64,000 bases of DNA from JBBIMS01 sp964531645. Its GTDB lineage: Bacteria; Acidobacteriota; Aminicenantia; JBFLYD01; JBBIMS01. Positions 35,641 to 45,531 of the stretch are shown here, piece after piece. Below the pieces are notes generated by a model. It was not told where the DNA came from. It saw only the letters and a program-made list of their open reading frames with translations, and did no database searches. The position numbers and the translations under genes were made by a program. Numbering within the stretch: the first letter of the stretch is position 1; every line of letters starts with the position of its first letter. The stretch covers positions 62,001-126,000 of the forward strand of contig CAZHEF010000001.1 in assembly GCA_964531645.1 (NCBI GenBank), in the 5' to 3' direction.

Positions 35641-36419
35641 GTATCCTCATTCAAGCAATAATTCTTGGGATAATTCAGGGATTAACTGAATTTTTTCCTA
35701 TTTCCAGCTCTGCCCATCTTGTTATTTTTCAGTATCTTTTTGCCATAAAAAAGGATGTTGTCCTTCTTGATGTAGTTCTCCATGCAGGGACTCTTATGGC
35801 AATCATTTTTGTTTTCTGGAAAGAGATTCTGACAATTTTAAAAGAAATTCCATTTGTCTTTAAAAAAGACAGAATGGAAAAAGAAGGCTCTAAATTGTTT
35901 TATCTTATTTTTGCAGGGACAATTCCTACTGTTCTAATGGGAGCTCTTTTTAAAAAGGAAGTTGAATCAGCGTTTCTCTCACCAAAATTAACAGGAGCTT
36001 TACTCCTCTTCACTTCATTAATTATTTTCCTTACAAAATTTACAAGGGAAAGATCAGAAGTTAAGATAGTCCATGCATTTATTATAGGTATCTTTCAGGG
36101 GCTTGCCCTTCTTCCTGGTATTTCAAGATCTGGAGCTACAATTGCATCTGCCCTTGCTCTTGGGTGGAAGAAGGAGTACGCTTTTAAATTCTCGTTTCTT
36201 CTATCAATACCTGCTGTAGCGGCAGCAAACATTCTCGAGCTTTTTGATTTTAAGATGGTGAATATTAATCAATGGGTTGTAACAGTTGGATTTATCTCCT
36301 CATTTATTCTCGGATACCTTTCCCTTAAAATTCTCTCTCCCCTTGTAAAAAAAGGAAAATTTTATTTATTTTCAGTATATTGCCTGATCGCTGGATTGGG
36401 CATATTGATATTATTGTAA
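35637..36419 (+). CDS. uppP: Undecaprenyl-diphosphatase
   Basis: 260 residues, about eight helices. Signature motifs GLTEFFPISSSAHL (residues 15-28) and LPGISRSGATIA carry the catalytic Glu, Ser, Arg. It regenerates undecaprenyl phosphate for peptidoglycan and glycan export. Start is TTG 35637 (an in-frame stop lies just upstream), served by AAGGAGG in the end of the preceding gene. Its position between two GDP-mannose genes links sugar activation with the lipid carrier. Confidence 0.95.
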   Translation: MSILIQAIILGIIQGLTEFFPISSSAHLVIFQYLFAIKKDVVLLDVVLHAGTLMAIIFVFWKEILTILKEIPFVFKKDRMEKEGSKLFYLIFAGTIPTVLMGALFKKEVESAFLSPKLTGALLLFTSLIIFLTKFTRERSEVKIVHAFIIGIFQGLALLPGISRSGATIASALALGWKKEYAFKFSFLLSIPAVAAANILELFDFKMVNINQWVVTVGFISSFILGYLSLKILSPLVKKGKFYLFSVYCLIAGLGILILL

Positions 36420-36432
36420 GAAGGAGGGAAAA

Positions 36433-37509
36433 ATGGCAAACCTCTGGGCTATTATCCTCGCCGGTGGTTATGGAACAAGATTCTGGCCCCTTTCAAGGAT
36501 GAAAAGACCGAAGCAGTTCCTGCCTATAGTTTCAGAAAAGCCAATGGCTCAGGAAACGATAGAGAGGATTCTTCCCCTTGTGAGTCCTGAAAGGATTGTT
36601 GCGGTAGCACCAAAGGATTTGATTCCTATTCTCAAAAAAGAAACTTCTAAATATAAAGGAATAAGAATTGTTGAAGAGCCGAGCGGGAAAAATACCGCTC
36701 CATCAATAATATTGGCAAGTTCATACATATCAAAATTGGATGAAGACTCTGTCGTTATTGTCCTTCCCTCAGATCATTACATAGGGAAAAAGGAAGAATT
36801 TTTGAAAGCAGTTAGCGCCTCCTTTCATCTCTCCCAGGAAATTGATTCCCTTTTCACATTTGGTATAAAGCCATCCTCTCCTGAAACAGGATACGGATAC
36901 ATTCAGATAAATAGAGAGAAGCTCCGTTCCTATGAAGGTGAGAGATTTTTTGAGGTTATTAGATTTGTTGAGAAGCCAAACAAGGAGGTTGCAGAAGAAT
37001 ATGTAAAGAGTGGTGATTATTTCTGGAATAGTGGAATGTTTTTATGGAGAATTTCTGTTTTTAAGGAGGCTTTAAAAAGATCTTCTCCTGAGTACCACGA
37101 AATTTATCAGGAAATTGAAAAACTCTCTTTAAACAAAAAAGGGAAAGTTATGGAGATATGGGATAAGATAAAACCCCTCTCCATTGACTACGCTTTGATG
37201 GAGAGAGCTTCTTCAATAATCATGGTAAGGGCAGATTTTGACTGGTCTGATGTTGGCTCCTGGAGCTCCCTTTACGAGATATGGGGAGTTGATAATCAGG
37301 AAAACTCTTTCAAAGGAGAGGTTTACACCATTGATTCTTCAGGGTGTCTTGTCTTCTCTGATGAAGAGATCATATCCTTAATAGGAGTAAAGGATATTGT
37401 TGTTATAAATACAAAGGATGCAATTCTTGTTTGCCAAAGGGATCATGTTCAGAAAGTTAAAGAACTTGTAGAGACTTTAAAGAAAAAGGGAAAAATGATA
37501 TACTTATAA
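36433..37509 (+). CDS. Mannose-1-phosphate guanylyltransferase
   Basis: 358 residues. N-terminal nucleotidyltransferase signature LAGGYGTRFWPLSRMKRPKQ, then PSDHYIG, FVEKPNKEVAEEY and FWNSGMFLWR. It converts mannose-1-P and GTP to GDP-mannose. It lacks the cupin isomerase domain of the bifunctional ManC/AlgA type, so it is the short form. AGAAGGAGGG precedes ATG. Confidence 0.93.
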   Translation: MANLWAIILAGGYGTRFWPLSRMKRPKQFLPIVSEKPMAQETIERILPLVSPERIVAVAPKDLIPILKKETSKYKGIRIVEEPSGKNTAPSIILASSYISKLDEDSVVIVLPSDHYIGKKEEFLKAVSASFHLSQEIDSLFTFGIKPSSPETGYGYIQINREKLRSYEGERFFEVIRFVEKPNKEVAEEYVKSGDYFWNSGMFLWRISVFKEALKRSSPEYHEIYQEIEKLSLNKKGKVMEIWDKIKPLSIDYALMERASSIIMVRADFDWSDVGSWSSLYEIWGVDNQENSFKGEVYTIDSSGCLVFSDEEIISLIGVKDIVVINTKDAILVCQRDHVQKVKELVETLKKKGKMIYL

Positions 37510-37569
37510 TGATAATTTTTAAAAACAAGAGGATGAAATTTCCTCTATAGTTTGAATAGGAGTGAAAAA

Positions 37570-40161
37570 ATGAGAATGGATAGATTTACTATAAAAGCGC
37601 AAGAGGCTCTTGCAGAGTCGCAAAAACTCTGTCAGAATCTCTCTCATCAGGAAATCCTTCCTGAGCATGTTCTCCATGTATTCATGGAGGATAATCAATC
37701 AATCCCCTCTCTTATTTTGGAAAAAATAGGTATTGACCCATCCATAATCCTTCAAAAAACAAAAAAATATCTTGAAAGAGTCCCAAGGGTTCAGGGTGGG
37801 GATATATACATTTCAAAAAGATTGGCAAATGTTCTTAATAATGCTGAAGGTATAGCGGAATCCCTGAAGGATGATTATATTTCAACTGAACATATACTTA
37901 TTTCCATTTACAGAGAAGATGGCAATGAGAGCAGAATTCTAAAAGAGAGTGGAGTGACTGAAGAGAACCTTCTTGCAAGTTTAAGAGCTATAAGAGGGAC
38001 ACAGAGGGTAACTGACCAGAGCCCTGATGAAAAGTATCAAGCCCTACAGAGATTTGGAAGAGATTTGACAGAACTCGCAAGGAAGGGAAAGCTTGATCCT
38101 GTAATTGGAAGGGATGATGAAATTAGAAGAGTTATGCAGGTTCTCTCAAGAAGGACGAAGAATAATCCTGTTTTAATCGGTGAACCGGGTGTTGGGAAAA
38201 CAGCTGTCGTAGAAGGTCTGGCTCAGAGGATTGCAAAGGGAGATGTTCCAGAAATTCTCAAGAACAAAAAGATAATTGCCCTTGATATAGGAGCCATTGT
38301 TGCAGGGACAAAGTATAGGGGGGAATTTGAGGATAGATTGAAAGCAGTAATAAAAGAGGTGGTTGAATCCAATGGTGAAATAATTCTTTTCATAGATGAA
38401 CTCCACACAATTGTTGGAGCAGGTGCTGCTGAAGGTGCTGTGGATGCCTCAAACATGTTAAAACCTCCCCTCGCAAGGGGTGAGTTAAGGGCAATTGGAG
38501 CAACCACTTTAACAGAATATAAAAAACATATTGAGAAAGACCCTGCCCTTGAAAGAAGGTTCCAGCCTGTTTATGTGAGTGAGCCATCTGTTGAGGATAC
38601 AATCTCCATCCTTCGCGGTTTGAAAGAGAAGTATGAAGTTCATCATGGCGTTAAAATAAAAAATTCCGCTCTTGTCACAGCAGCGGTTCTCTCCAATAGA
38701 TACATTTCTGATAGATTTCTTCCTGACAAAGCAATTGACTTAATTGATGAAGCAGCTGCAAGATTGAGGATGGAGATAGATTCAGTTCCTGTTGAGATTG
38801 ATGAGGTAGAAAGAAAAATTCTCCAGCTTGAGATTGAAAGAGAAGCTTTGAAAAAGGAGAGTGATCCAATTTCTGCCGAGAGACTTTCAAAACTCGAGGA
38901 AGAAATAAAAGAGTTCCATTCAAAAAGGGAAGAACTCAAGGCTCACTGGCTTAAAGAGAAAGAATTGATTCAGAAAATCAGAGAAATTAAGGCAAAGATT
39001 GACCAGGCAAAGGTGGATCAGGAAATTTATGAAAGAAAGGGTGAACTGGAAAAAGTCGCTGAGATAAGGTATGGAAGACTTATAGAATTGCAGAAAGAAC
39101 TTGAAAAAGTTTCCAATGAGCTATCCAAGATTCAACAGAAAGGGAAGATGTTGAAGGAAGAGGTGGATGAAGAAGATATAGCTGAAATTGTTTCTAAATG
39201 GACAGGTATACCTGTTACAAAACTTATGGAGGGTGAAAGGGAAAAGCTACTCCAGATGGAAGAAAAACTTTCTGAAAGAGTTATTGGTCAGGAAGAAGCT
39301 GTTAGGTCAGTCTCATCGGCAATAAGAAGGGTAAGGTCAGGGCTTCAGGATCCGAGAAGACCTCTCGGTTCATTTATCTTTCTTGGTCCTACTGGTGTTG
39401 GAAAAACAGAGCTTGCAAAGACTCTTACAGAGTTCCTCTTTGATGATGAAAAGGCAATGGTGAGGATTGATATGTCCGAGTACATGGAGAAACATTCTGT
39501 AGCAAAGTTGATTGGTGCACCTCCAGGATATGTTGGATATGAAGAGGGTGGACAACTTACTGAAGCAATAAGAAGAAGACCATACTCCGTTATCCTTCTT
39601 GACGAGATTGAAAAGGCTCACCCTGAAGTTTTTGATATCCTTCTTCAGATTCTTGATGATGGAAGGTTAACAGACTCCAAAGGTAGGACAGTGGATTTTA
39701 GAAACACAGTTATTATTATGACATCCAACCTTGGTTCTCAACTAATTCAGTCCCTTATTTCCAATCCTGAACTAATGAAGCAAAAGGTCATGGAAACAGT
39801 TCGCTCCTATTTTAAACCCGAATTTTTAAATAGAATAGATGACATAATAATCTTCAAGCCTCTTTCAAAGGAAGTATTCTCAAAGATTCTTGATTTGAGA
39901 CTGACAGAGGTTCAGAAAATTTTGCTCTCCAAGGATATAAAGCTTAAGTTCACCCCTGAGTTAAAGGAAAAAATTGCAGAGATGGGATACGATCCTCAGT
40001 ATGGAGCAAGACCTCTCAAAAGGGTTATTCAGAAAACCATTCAGGATCCCCTTGCAATGGAGATTATATCAGGAAGAATCCGCGAAGGGAATTCAGTAAG
40101 GGTTGGATGGAATCCTTTCAGAGAGGAAGCAATGTTTGAGGTAATCAATGGAAAAGATTGA
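37570..40161 (+). CDS. clpB: ATP-dependent disaggregase ClpB
   Basis: 863 residues from ATG 37570, which has TAGGAGTG upstream. Clp N-domain, AAA1 with Walker A GEPGVGKT (Gly204), coiled-coil middle domain (about 400-520), and AAA2 with Walker A GPTGVGKT (Gly606) and the ClpB-type FLNRIDDIIIF block. No ClpP-binding IGF loop is evident, as expected for ClpB. It rescues aggregated proteins with DnaK after heat stress. No CIRCE or HrcA site is visible. The end overlaps the next gene by 14 bases. Confidence 0.96.
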   Translation: MRMDRFTIKAQEALAESQKLCQNLSHQEILPEHVLHVFMEDNQSIPSLILEKIGIDPSIILQKTKKYLERVPRVQGGDIYISKRLANVLNNAEGIAESLKDDYISTEHILISIYREDGNESRILKESGVTEENLLASLRAIRGTQRVTDQSPDEKYQALQRFGRDLTELARKGKLDPVIGRDDEIRRVMQVLSRRTKNNPVLIGEPGVGKTAVVEGLAQRIAKGDVPEILKNKKIIALDIGAIVAGTKYRGEFEDRLKAVIKEVVESNGEIILFIDELHTIVGAGAAEGAVDASNMLKPPLARGELRAIGATTLTEYKKHIEKDPALERRFQPVYVSEPSVEDTISILRGLKEKYEVHHGVKIKNSALVTAAVLSNRYISDRFLPDKAIDLIDEAAARLRMEIDSVPVEIDEVERKILQLEIEREALKKESDPISAERLSKLEEEIKEFHSKREELKAHWLKEKELIQKIREIKAKIDQAKVDQEIYERKGELEKVAEIRYGRLIELQKELEKVSNELSKIQQKGKMLKEEVDEEDIAEIVSKWTGIPVTKLMEGEREKLLQMEEKLSERVIGQEEAVRSVSSAIRRVRSGLQDPRRPLGSFIFLGPTGVGKTELAKTLTEFLFDDEKAMVRIDMSEYMEKHSVAKLIGAPPGYVGYEEGGQLTEAIRRRPYSVILLDEIEKAHPEVFDILLQILDDGRLTDSKGRTVDFRNTVIIMTSNLGSQLIQSLISNPELMKQKVMETVRSYFKPEFLNRIDDIIIFKPLSKEVFSKILDLRLTEVQKILLSKDIKLKFTPELKEKIAEMGYDPQYGARPLKRVIQKTIQDPLAMEIISGRIREGNSVRVGWNPFREEAMFEVINGKD

Positions 40162-41158
40162 GGAAATTCTTATCAATGAGTTGAAAAATTTGATTTCAGA
40201 ATTTAGGGGCGAACCCACATCCCTCTACCTTATTCCTGAACTTGTCCTCTCAGTAATTCATAAAGTTAACAATAAAATGACCCCTCTTATTGGTTACACC
40301 CAGCTCCTTATGAAGGATTCAGAGGGAGCAGCTCAGGAGAAACTAAAAAAGATTTACAACAGCGGCTCAATTGCGTCCTCAATTCTAAGTTCCCTTTTTG
40401 AATATCTAAAAACATTCCCATATCCAAAGAGAATGTGCGAACTTGGAGAATTTGTAAGAGAGATTGTGGAAAGTGATGAAAGGTTGAAAAACATAGATTT
40501 CAAACTCCTGGTAAATAAAACAATTACTCTTCCTATAAACAAAGTTCAGATGAAGGAAGTAATTAAGAAAATAATTGAAAATTCCCTGGAAGCTCTCGAC
40601 AAGCCTGAAAAAAGGCTGGAAATAAATATTTATAAGGAAGAAAACAACGCAGTTATCGAATTCTGGGATAATGGAGAAGGAATAAATAGCGAGAATTTAA
40701 ATAATGTATTTGAACCATTTTTTACTACAAAGGAAGGAAGGTCTGGTCTTGGTTTATCCTTTGTCCACGGAATTGTGAAGAATCATGGTGGAGATGCACG
40801 AGCAGAAAGTGAAAGAGGGAAATGGACAAAAATTACAATTTCCTTACCCATCAAACCATTTGATTGGAAGGAAGAGAAGATTGTTCTTCTTGCTCCTGAA
40901 AATAATTTATATGAAATTCTCTTTAAAATCTTAGAATCTGAATCAATAAAAGTAGATTGGAAAAAAGAAGAAAAGAATCTTGAAAATTACACTCATTTAA
41001 TCCTTGATGAGGATTACAAAAATGCGGAAGAAATTCTTGAGCTGGCAGAAAAGCTGAATAAAAAGATAGTTTTTATTGGTAGCAAAGATAGAAAAGGAGT
41101 TATTTTTATAAGAAAACCAGCCACTCTGGTAAATATAATATCAAAATTGTATTTTTAG
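40148..41158 (+). CDS. Histidine kinase-like protein with degenerate receiver domain
   Basis: 336 residues. A dimerisation helix carries a possible phospho-histidine (His38 in VIHKVNNKMTPLIGYTQ). The HATPase follows with N box KKIIENSLEAL, G1 WDNGEGI, F box FEPFFTT and G2 GRSGLGLSFVHG. The last 95 residues look like a receiver domain (KIVLLAPENN start, THLILDEDY, RKPATL with the Lys). The acidic pocket before the phospho-Asp is lost. No sensor region or membrane helix is present. It overlaps clpB and is 8 bases before ppdK, an unusual setting. Confidence 0.75.
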   Translation: MEKIEEILINELKNLISEFRGEPTSLYLIPELVLSVIHKVNNKMTPLIGYTQLLMKDSEGAAQEKLKKIYNSGSIASSILSSLFEYLKTFPYPKRMCELGEFVREIVESDERLKNIDFKLLVNKTITLPINKVQMKEVIKKIIENSLEALDKPEKRLEINIYKEENNAVIEFWDNGEGINSENLNNVFEPFFTTKEGRSGLGLSFVHGIVKNHGGDARAESERGKWTKITISLPIKPFDWKEEKIVLLAPENNLYEILFKILESESIKVDWKKEEKNLENYTHLILDEDYKNAEEILELAEKLNKKIVFIGSKDRKGVIFIRKPATLVNIISKLYF

Positions 41159-41166
41159 GAGGACTT

Positions 41167-43887
41167 ATGAAGTACATTTACTTTTTTGCCAATGGAAAAG
41201 CTGAGGGAAACAAGGATATGAAAGATATCCTTGGAGGGAAGGGAGCTGGCCTTGCCGAAATGACAAATGCGGGTCTTCCTGTTCCACCTGGTTTTACCAT
41301 ATCCACCCGTGCATGTATAGAGTTTTATGAAAATGGGGAGAGAATAAGTGAAGAGCTGATAAGGCAGGTTAAGAATGCTATTAAAAAGCTTGAGGAGATA
41401 ACCTCCAAAGAATTTGGCAGCAAAGATAATCCTTTACTTGTTTCTGTCCGTTCAGGGGCAAAGTTTTCAATGCCAGGGATGATGGATACAATACTCAATC
41501 TTGGACTGAATGATGAAACTGTTGAAGGGCTTGCCAAAAAAACTCAGAATAGAAAATTTGCCCTGGATTGTTATAGAAGATTCATACACATGTTTTCAGA
41601 TGTAGTCCTTGGAATTCCTAAAAGATATTTTGAAGATATCCTTGATGAAATTAAAAAAGGGGAAGGACTTAAATATGATTATGAATTGGATCAAAAAAAT
41701 CTTGAGGCGTTAATTTCAAGGTATAAGTCACTTGTTAAAGAAATGGCTGGTTTTGATTTCCCACAGGATGTTTATTTGCAATTAAAAATGGCAATTGAAG
41801 CTGTTTTTAAATCATGGAACAATGCGAGGGCAATAACATATAGAAAACTTTACAAGATCCCCCATAATTTAGGAACAGCAGTAAATGTTCAGACAATGGT
41901 TTTTGGAAATTTTGGTGAGAATTCTGGGACAGGAGTTGGCTTTACAAGAAATCCTGCAACAGGTGAGAAGGAATTTTATGGAGAATTTCTCGAGAATGCC
42001 CAGGGGGAAGATGTTGTTGCTGGGATAAGAACCCCAAAGCCGATATCAAAACTTAAGGAGATAATGCAGGAAGTATTTGAGCAACTGATAGAAATTGCTC
42101 AAAAACTTGAGACCCATTACAAGGACATGCAAGATTTTGAGTTCACAATAGAAGATGGAAAAGTTTATATGTTACAAACAAGGTCTGGTAAAAGAACGGG
42201 GCTTGCCAGTGTTAAGATTGCGGTTGACATGGTTGAGGAGGGACTGATAACAGAGGAGGAAGCACTGATTATGGTTGAGCCATCATCTTTGAATCAACTC
42301 CTCCATCCAATCTTTGATCCAAAGGAGAAATCCCAGTATAATCCTTCTGCTAAAGGTCTTCCCGCTTCTCCTGGAGCAGCATCGGGAAAGATTGCTTTTG
42401 ATGCGGACAAGGCAGTGGAAATGGCAAAAAATGGACCTGTTATCCTTGTCAGAGGGGAAACTTCTCCTGACGACATTCACGGAATGAGCGCCTCCCATGG
42501 TTTCTTAACAGCAAGGGGGGGACTTACTTCCCATGCAGCAGTAGTTGGAAGGCAGATGGGTAAACCAGCAGTGGTTGGATGTTCAGCACTTATAATAAAT
42601 GAAAAACAGGGATCCCTTGAAGTCGATGGCAAAGTATTGAAGGAAAATGATTGGATTTCCATAGATGGAAATACCGGAGAAGTTTTCCTTGCTAAAATTT
42701 CTACCCGTCCCTCTGAAATAATACAGGTCATAAACGGAGAAATGAAAAAAGAGGAATCAGAAATCTACAAATATTTTGAGAAAATCCTCAGCTGGGCTGA
42801 TAAATTCAGAAGACTCGGTGTTAGGGCGAATGCCGACATTCCAAAGGATGCAAGGATAGCAAGGGCTTTTGGTGCAGAAGGAATAGGACTTTGCAGAACT
42901 GAGCACATGTTTTTTGCTAAGGATAGACTCCCAATAATGCAAAAAATGATAATGGCTAAAGATGAAAAGGAAAGGAGAGAAGTCCTTGAAAAACTTCTCC
43001 CCCTTCAGAGAGAAGATTTCTACGGTCTATTTAAAGAAATGGAAGGATTCCCCGTCACCATAAGAACCCTGGATCCTCCTCTTCACGAATTCTTACCCAA
43101 AAGAGAAGAGCTCATGGTAAAAATAGCTGTTCTCAAAGCAAAAGATAGGAAAAAGCATGCAAAGAAAATAAAGGAACTGGAGAAAATTCTTGCAAGGGTT
43201 GAGGAACTTCACGAATTCAATCCAATGCTTGGTCATAGAGGATGCAGGTTGGGAATAACATACCCTGAAATAACAGAAATGCAGGCAAGGGCTATTTTTG
43301 AAGCAGCTGCAAAAATAAAGAAAGAAGGGGAAAATGTTATCCCCGAGATAATGATACCTCTTACAACATCAAAATCAGAACTCCAGAATCAGAAGGAGAT
43401 AATAGATAGAGTGGCTGAAGAGGTTATGAAAAAAGAAAATGTTAAAATACAGTATTCAGTGGGAACGATGATAGAAGTTCCAAGGGCTGCAATAACAGCT
43501 GATGAGATAGCAGAGATTGCTGAATTCTTCTCTTTCGGGACAAATGACCTCACACAGACCGTTTACGGAATTTCAAGGGATGACTCTGGTAGATTTACAA
43601 GGATCTATCTTGAAAGGGGAATATGGGAATTTGATCCATTCCAATCCCTTGACCCGAATGGTGTTGGGAAGATAATGGAACGGGCAGTAAAGGAAGGAAG
43701 AAAGAGAAGACCCGATTTAAAAGTTGGTATTTGTGGAGAGCACGGAGGAGATCCTGATTCAATAAAAATTTGCCACGAGATTGGCTTGAACTATGTAAGT
43801 GCCTCTCCCTTCAGAATCCCTGTTGCGAGACTATCAGCAGCAAGGTCTGCTATAATGGAACAAAAGAAAGTAGAAGAAGAGAAATAA
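41167..43887 (+). CDS. ppdK: Pyruvate, phosphate dikinase
   Basis: 906 residues. ATP-grasp domain at the N-terminus (GGKGAGLAEMTNAGLPVPPG), phospho-histidine domain with His456 in GGLTSHAAVVG, and a C-terminal PEP/pyruvate barrel with the active-site Cys856 in GICGEHGG. It interconverts pyruvate, ATP and Pi with PEP, AMP and PPi, in either glycolytic or gluconeogenic direction. TTAGGAGGACTT before the ATG. No PPDK regulatory protein gene is adjacent. Confidence 0.96.
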   Translation: MKYIYFFANGKAEGNKDMKDILGGKGAGLAEMTNAGLPVPPGFTISTRACIEFYENGERISEELIRQVKNAIKKLEEITSKEFGSKDNPLLVSVRSGAKFSMPGMMDTILNLGLNDETVEGLAKKTQNRKFALDCYRRFIHMFSDVVLGIPKRYFEDILDEIKKGEGLKYDYELDQKNLEALISRYKSLVKEMAGFDFPQDVYLQLKMAIEAVFKSWNNARAITYRKLYKIPHNLGTAVNVQTMVFGNFGENSGTGVGFTRNPATGEKEFYGEFLENAQGEDVVAGIRTPKPISKLKEIMQEVFEQLIEIAQKLETHYKDMQDFEFTIEDGKVYMLQTRSGKRTGLASVKIAVDMVEEGLITEEEALIMVEPSSLNQLLHPIFDPKEKSQYNPSAKGLPASPGAASGKIAFDADKAVEMAKNGPVILVRGETSPDDIHGMSASHGFLTARGGLTSHAAVVGRQMGKPAVVGCSALIINEKQGSLEVDGKVLKENDWISIDGNTGEVFLAKISTRPSEIIQVINGEMKKEESEIYKYFEKILSWADKFRRLGVRANADIPKDARIARAFGAEGIGLCRTEHMFFAKDRLPIMQKMIMAKDEKERREVLEKLLPLQREDFYGLFKEMEGFPVTIRTLDPPLHEFLPKREELMVKIAVLKAKDRKKHAKKIKELEKILARVEELHEFNPMLGHRGCRLGITYPEITEMQARAIFEAAAKIKKEGENVIPEIMIPLTTSKSELQNQKEIIDRVAEEVMKKENVKIQYSVGTMIEVPRAAITADEIAEIAEFFSFGTNDLTQTVYGISRDDSGRFTRIYLERGIWEFDPFQSLDPNGVGKIMERAVKEGRKRRPDLKVGICGEHGGDPDSIKICHEIGLNYVSASPFRIPVARLSAARSAIMEQKKVEEEK

Positions 43888-43920
43888 TCACAGGCTAACC
43901 CTTCTACTAAGGAGTCATAA

Positions 43921-44814
43921 ATGAAAGAAAAAGAAAGGACTAATAATTTATTTTATTTAAAAAAAGGGATCCTCGTAACAGGAGCCTCCTCAGGGATAGG
44001 TTTTTCAATCTCCACTTATCTTGCAGAGAATGGATTTACAGTTTTTGCTACTGTGAGAAAAGAGTCTGATGAAGAAAGATTGAAAAGCCTTAATTTACCA
44101 GAGCTAATCCCTGTTTACCCCCTTGACCTGACAGAATTCTCTCATATTCAGCTTGCCTTAAAATTCGTCTCAGAAGAGATGAGGAAAAGAGGTATAAAGG
44201 GACTTTATGGGATTATAAACAATGCGGGAGGAGGGTTTATAGCTCCTGTAGAGCTTATGGATTTAGAAAAGTTTCGCCTTGAAATTGAAACAAGAATCTT
44301 AGGGCATTTGAGGCTTATCCAGACTTTTCTTCCAATGATAAGGGAGGTGAAAGGAAGAATAATCTGGATAACGACTCCCGCTCTTGTTCCCATACCATTT
44401 GTTTCAAGTATACATGCATGCGATTTTGCTGTTAATTGCCTTGCAAGAACTCTCAGGATTGAGCTGAGTCCCTGGAAGATTCCTGTAATAATGATCCGTT
44501 GCGGAGGAATAAAAACTCCTGCAGTGGAAAAATCGTACATTAAACTTGAAGAGTTTTTAAAGAATATTCCAGAGAACAACATATCTAAAACTTATTCCGA
44601 AATGCTAAAAAGGGAAATAGAAGATTTGAAAGAATTTGATAAAAGAAGAACAGAGCCTGTTGAAGTTGCAAAGACTGTCTTCAAAGCCCTCTCCGTCAAA
44701 AATCCTAAACGGCGTTACCAGGTTGGTTACATGTCAGATTTATCAGCTTTTCTTGAACTTTTCCCTCAATCATTTGTAGATTTTATAATGCTCAAAAGAA
44801 CAAAGGCTTATTAA
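43921..44814 (+). CDS. Short-chain dehydrogenase-like protein lacking the YxxxK motif
   Basis: 297 residues, classical SDR layout: cofactor loop TGASSGIG (residues 20-27), DLT at 69-71, NNAGG at 100-104. At the catalytic place, however, the usual Tyr-x-x-x-Lys is replaced by Ile164-x-x-x-Asp168 (SSIHACDFAV), and the catalytic Ser position is Thr-Thr. It most resembles the retinol/hydroxybutyrate dehydrogenase group. NAD(P) binding is likely, classical reduction is not. AAGGAGTC precedes ATG. Confidence 0.8.
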   Translation: MKEKERTNNLFYLKKGILVTGASSGIGFSISTYLAENGFTVFATVRKESDEERLKSLNLPELIPVYPLDLTEFSHIQLALKFVSEEMRKRGIKGLYGIINNAGGGFIAPVELMDLEKFRLEIETRILGHLRLIQTFLPMIREVKGRIIWITTPALVPIPFVSSIHACDFAVNCLARTLRIELSPWKIPVIMIRCGGIKTPAVEKSYIKLEEFLKNIPENNISKTYSEMLKREIEDLKEFDKRRTEPVEVAKTVFKALSVKNPKRRYQVGYMSDLSAFLELFPQSFVDFIMLKRTKAY

Positions 44815-44842
44815 TCAAAGAACAAAACTTAAAATAAAGTTC

Positions 44843-45505
44843 TCAATACCAGATTGAAACACCAACTAAAAGATGAAGTCCGCTGAGGTCAAATTTTTCA
44901 AATCCCTGAAAATCAGAAGAGAGGCTGTCCTTAAGGAAAACATACTTTGCCTCTCCAAAGAAGCCCACTGACCTGCTCATTCTCCACGAAATCCCACCAC
45001 GAATGTTTGCACCCATTCCAGATGTGCTTGTCTGATAACTTCCTGAAAATACCTCCCATGTATCAAAGTCAACAAAGTCTCCTTCCTGAACATATTTCCA
45101 GAAATATATTCCAATACCTCCACCAAAATAAGGTGCAATTGGTCTGTGAGCTCCACCAGGATAAATCTTAAAGGAGCCTTCTATCGGAACAATGCTGAGG
45201 GACAGAGACTCATATATAGGAGAACCATCTTCGTATTCCCAATCTCTATAAGATGTCGTAATTTCCCTTGAGTAGGAACCAACTTCAAGAGAAAAAGACA
45301 CATTCCTTTTTACAAAAACTTCCCATTCTAAAGAGACAAAACTTCCCTCAAAATCCTTCTTCTCGAGATAAAGATTCTCCCTGTTTATCTTCCAGAGGTC
45401 GCTATCCTGAGAAGGGCTGAACTGCCCGAGTTTTAACTTTAGTGAGTCCGAAAAAATAGGAGTTGAAATTAAAATAATTGATGCTAAAATTAGAAGTTTT
45501 TTCAT
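44843..45505 (-). CDS. Outer-membrane beta-barrel protein
   Basis: 220 residues from ATG 45505 (MKKLLILASIILISTPIFS signal peptide), with AAAGGAGG directly upstream; an ATG at 45520 is in frame. Strand pattern VSLEWEVFVKRNVSFSLEVG, YFGGGIGIYFWKY and LLVGVSIWY with a terminal aromatic residue. Probably an eight-stranded OMP of unknown role. The sigma-54-like promoter in front is nearly the same as that of the pilin gene. Confidence 0.82.
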   Translation of the reverse strand: MKKLLILASIILISTPIFSDSLKLKLGQFSPSQDSDLWKINRENLYLEKKDFEGSFVSLEWEVFVKRNVSFSLEVGSYSREITTSYRDWEYEDGSPIYESLSLSIVPIEGSFKIYPGGAHRPIAPYFGGGIGIYFWKYVQEGDFVDFDTWEVFSGSYQTSTSGMGANIRGGISWRMSRSVGFFGEAKYVFLKDSLSSDFQGFEKFDLSGLHLLVGVSIWY

Positions 45506-45531
45506 GTCGCCTCCTTTCATATAAAATTTCT

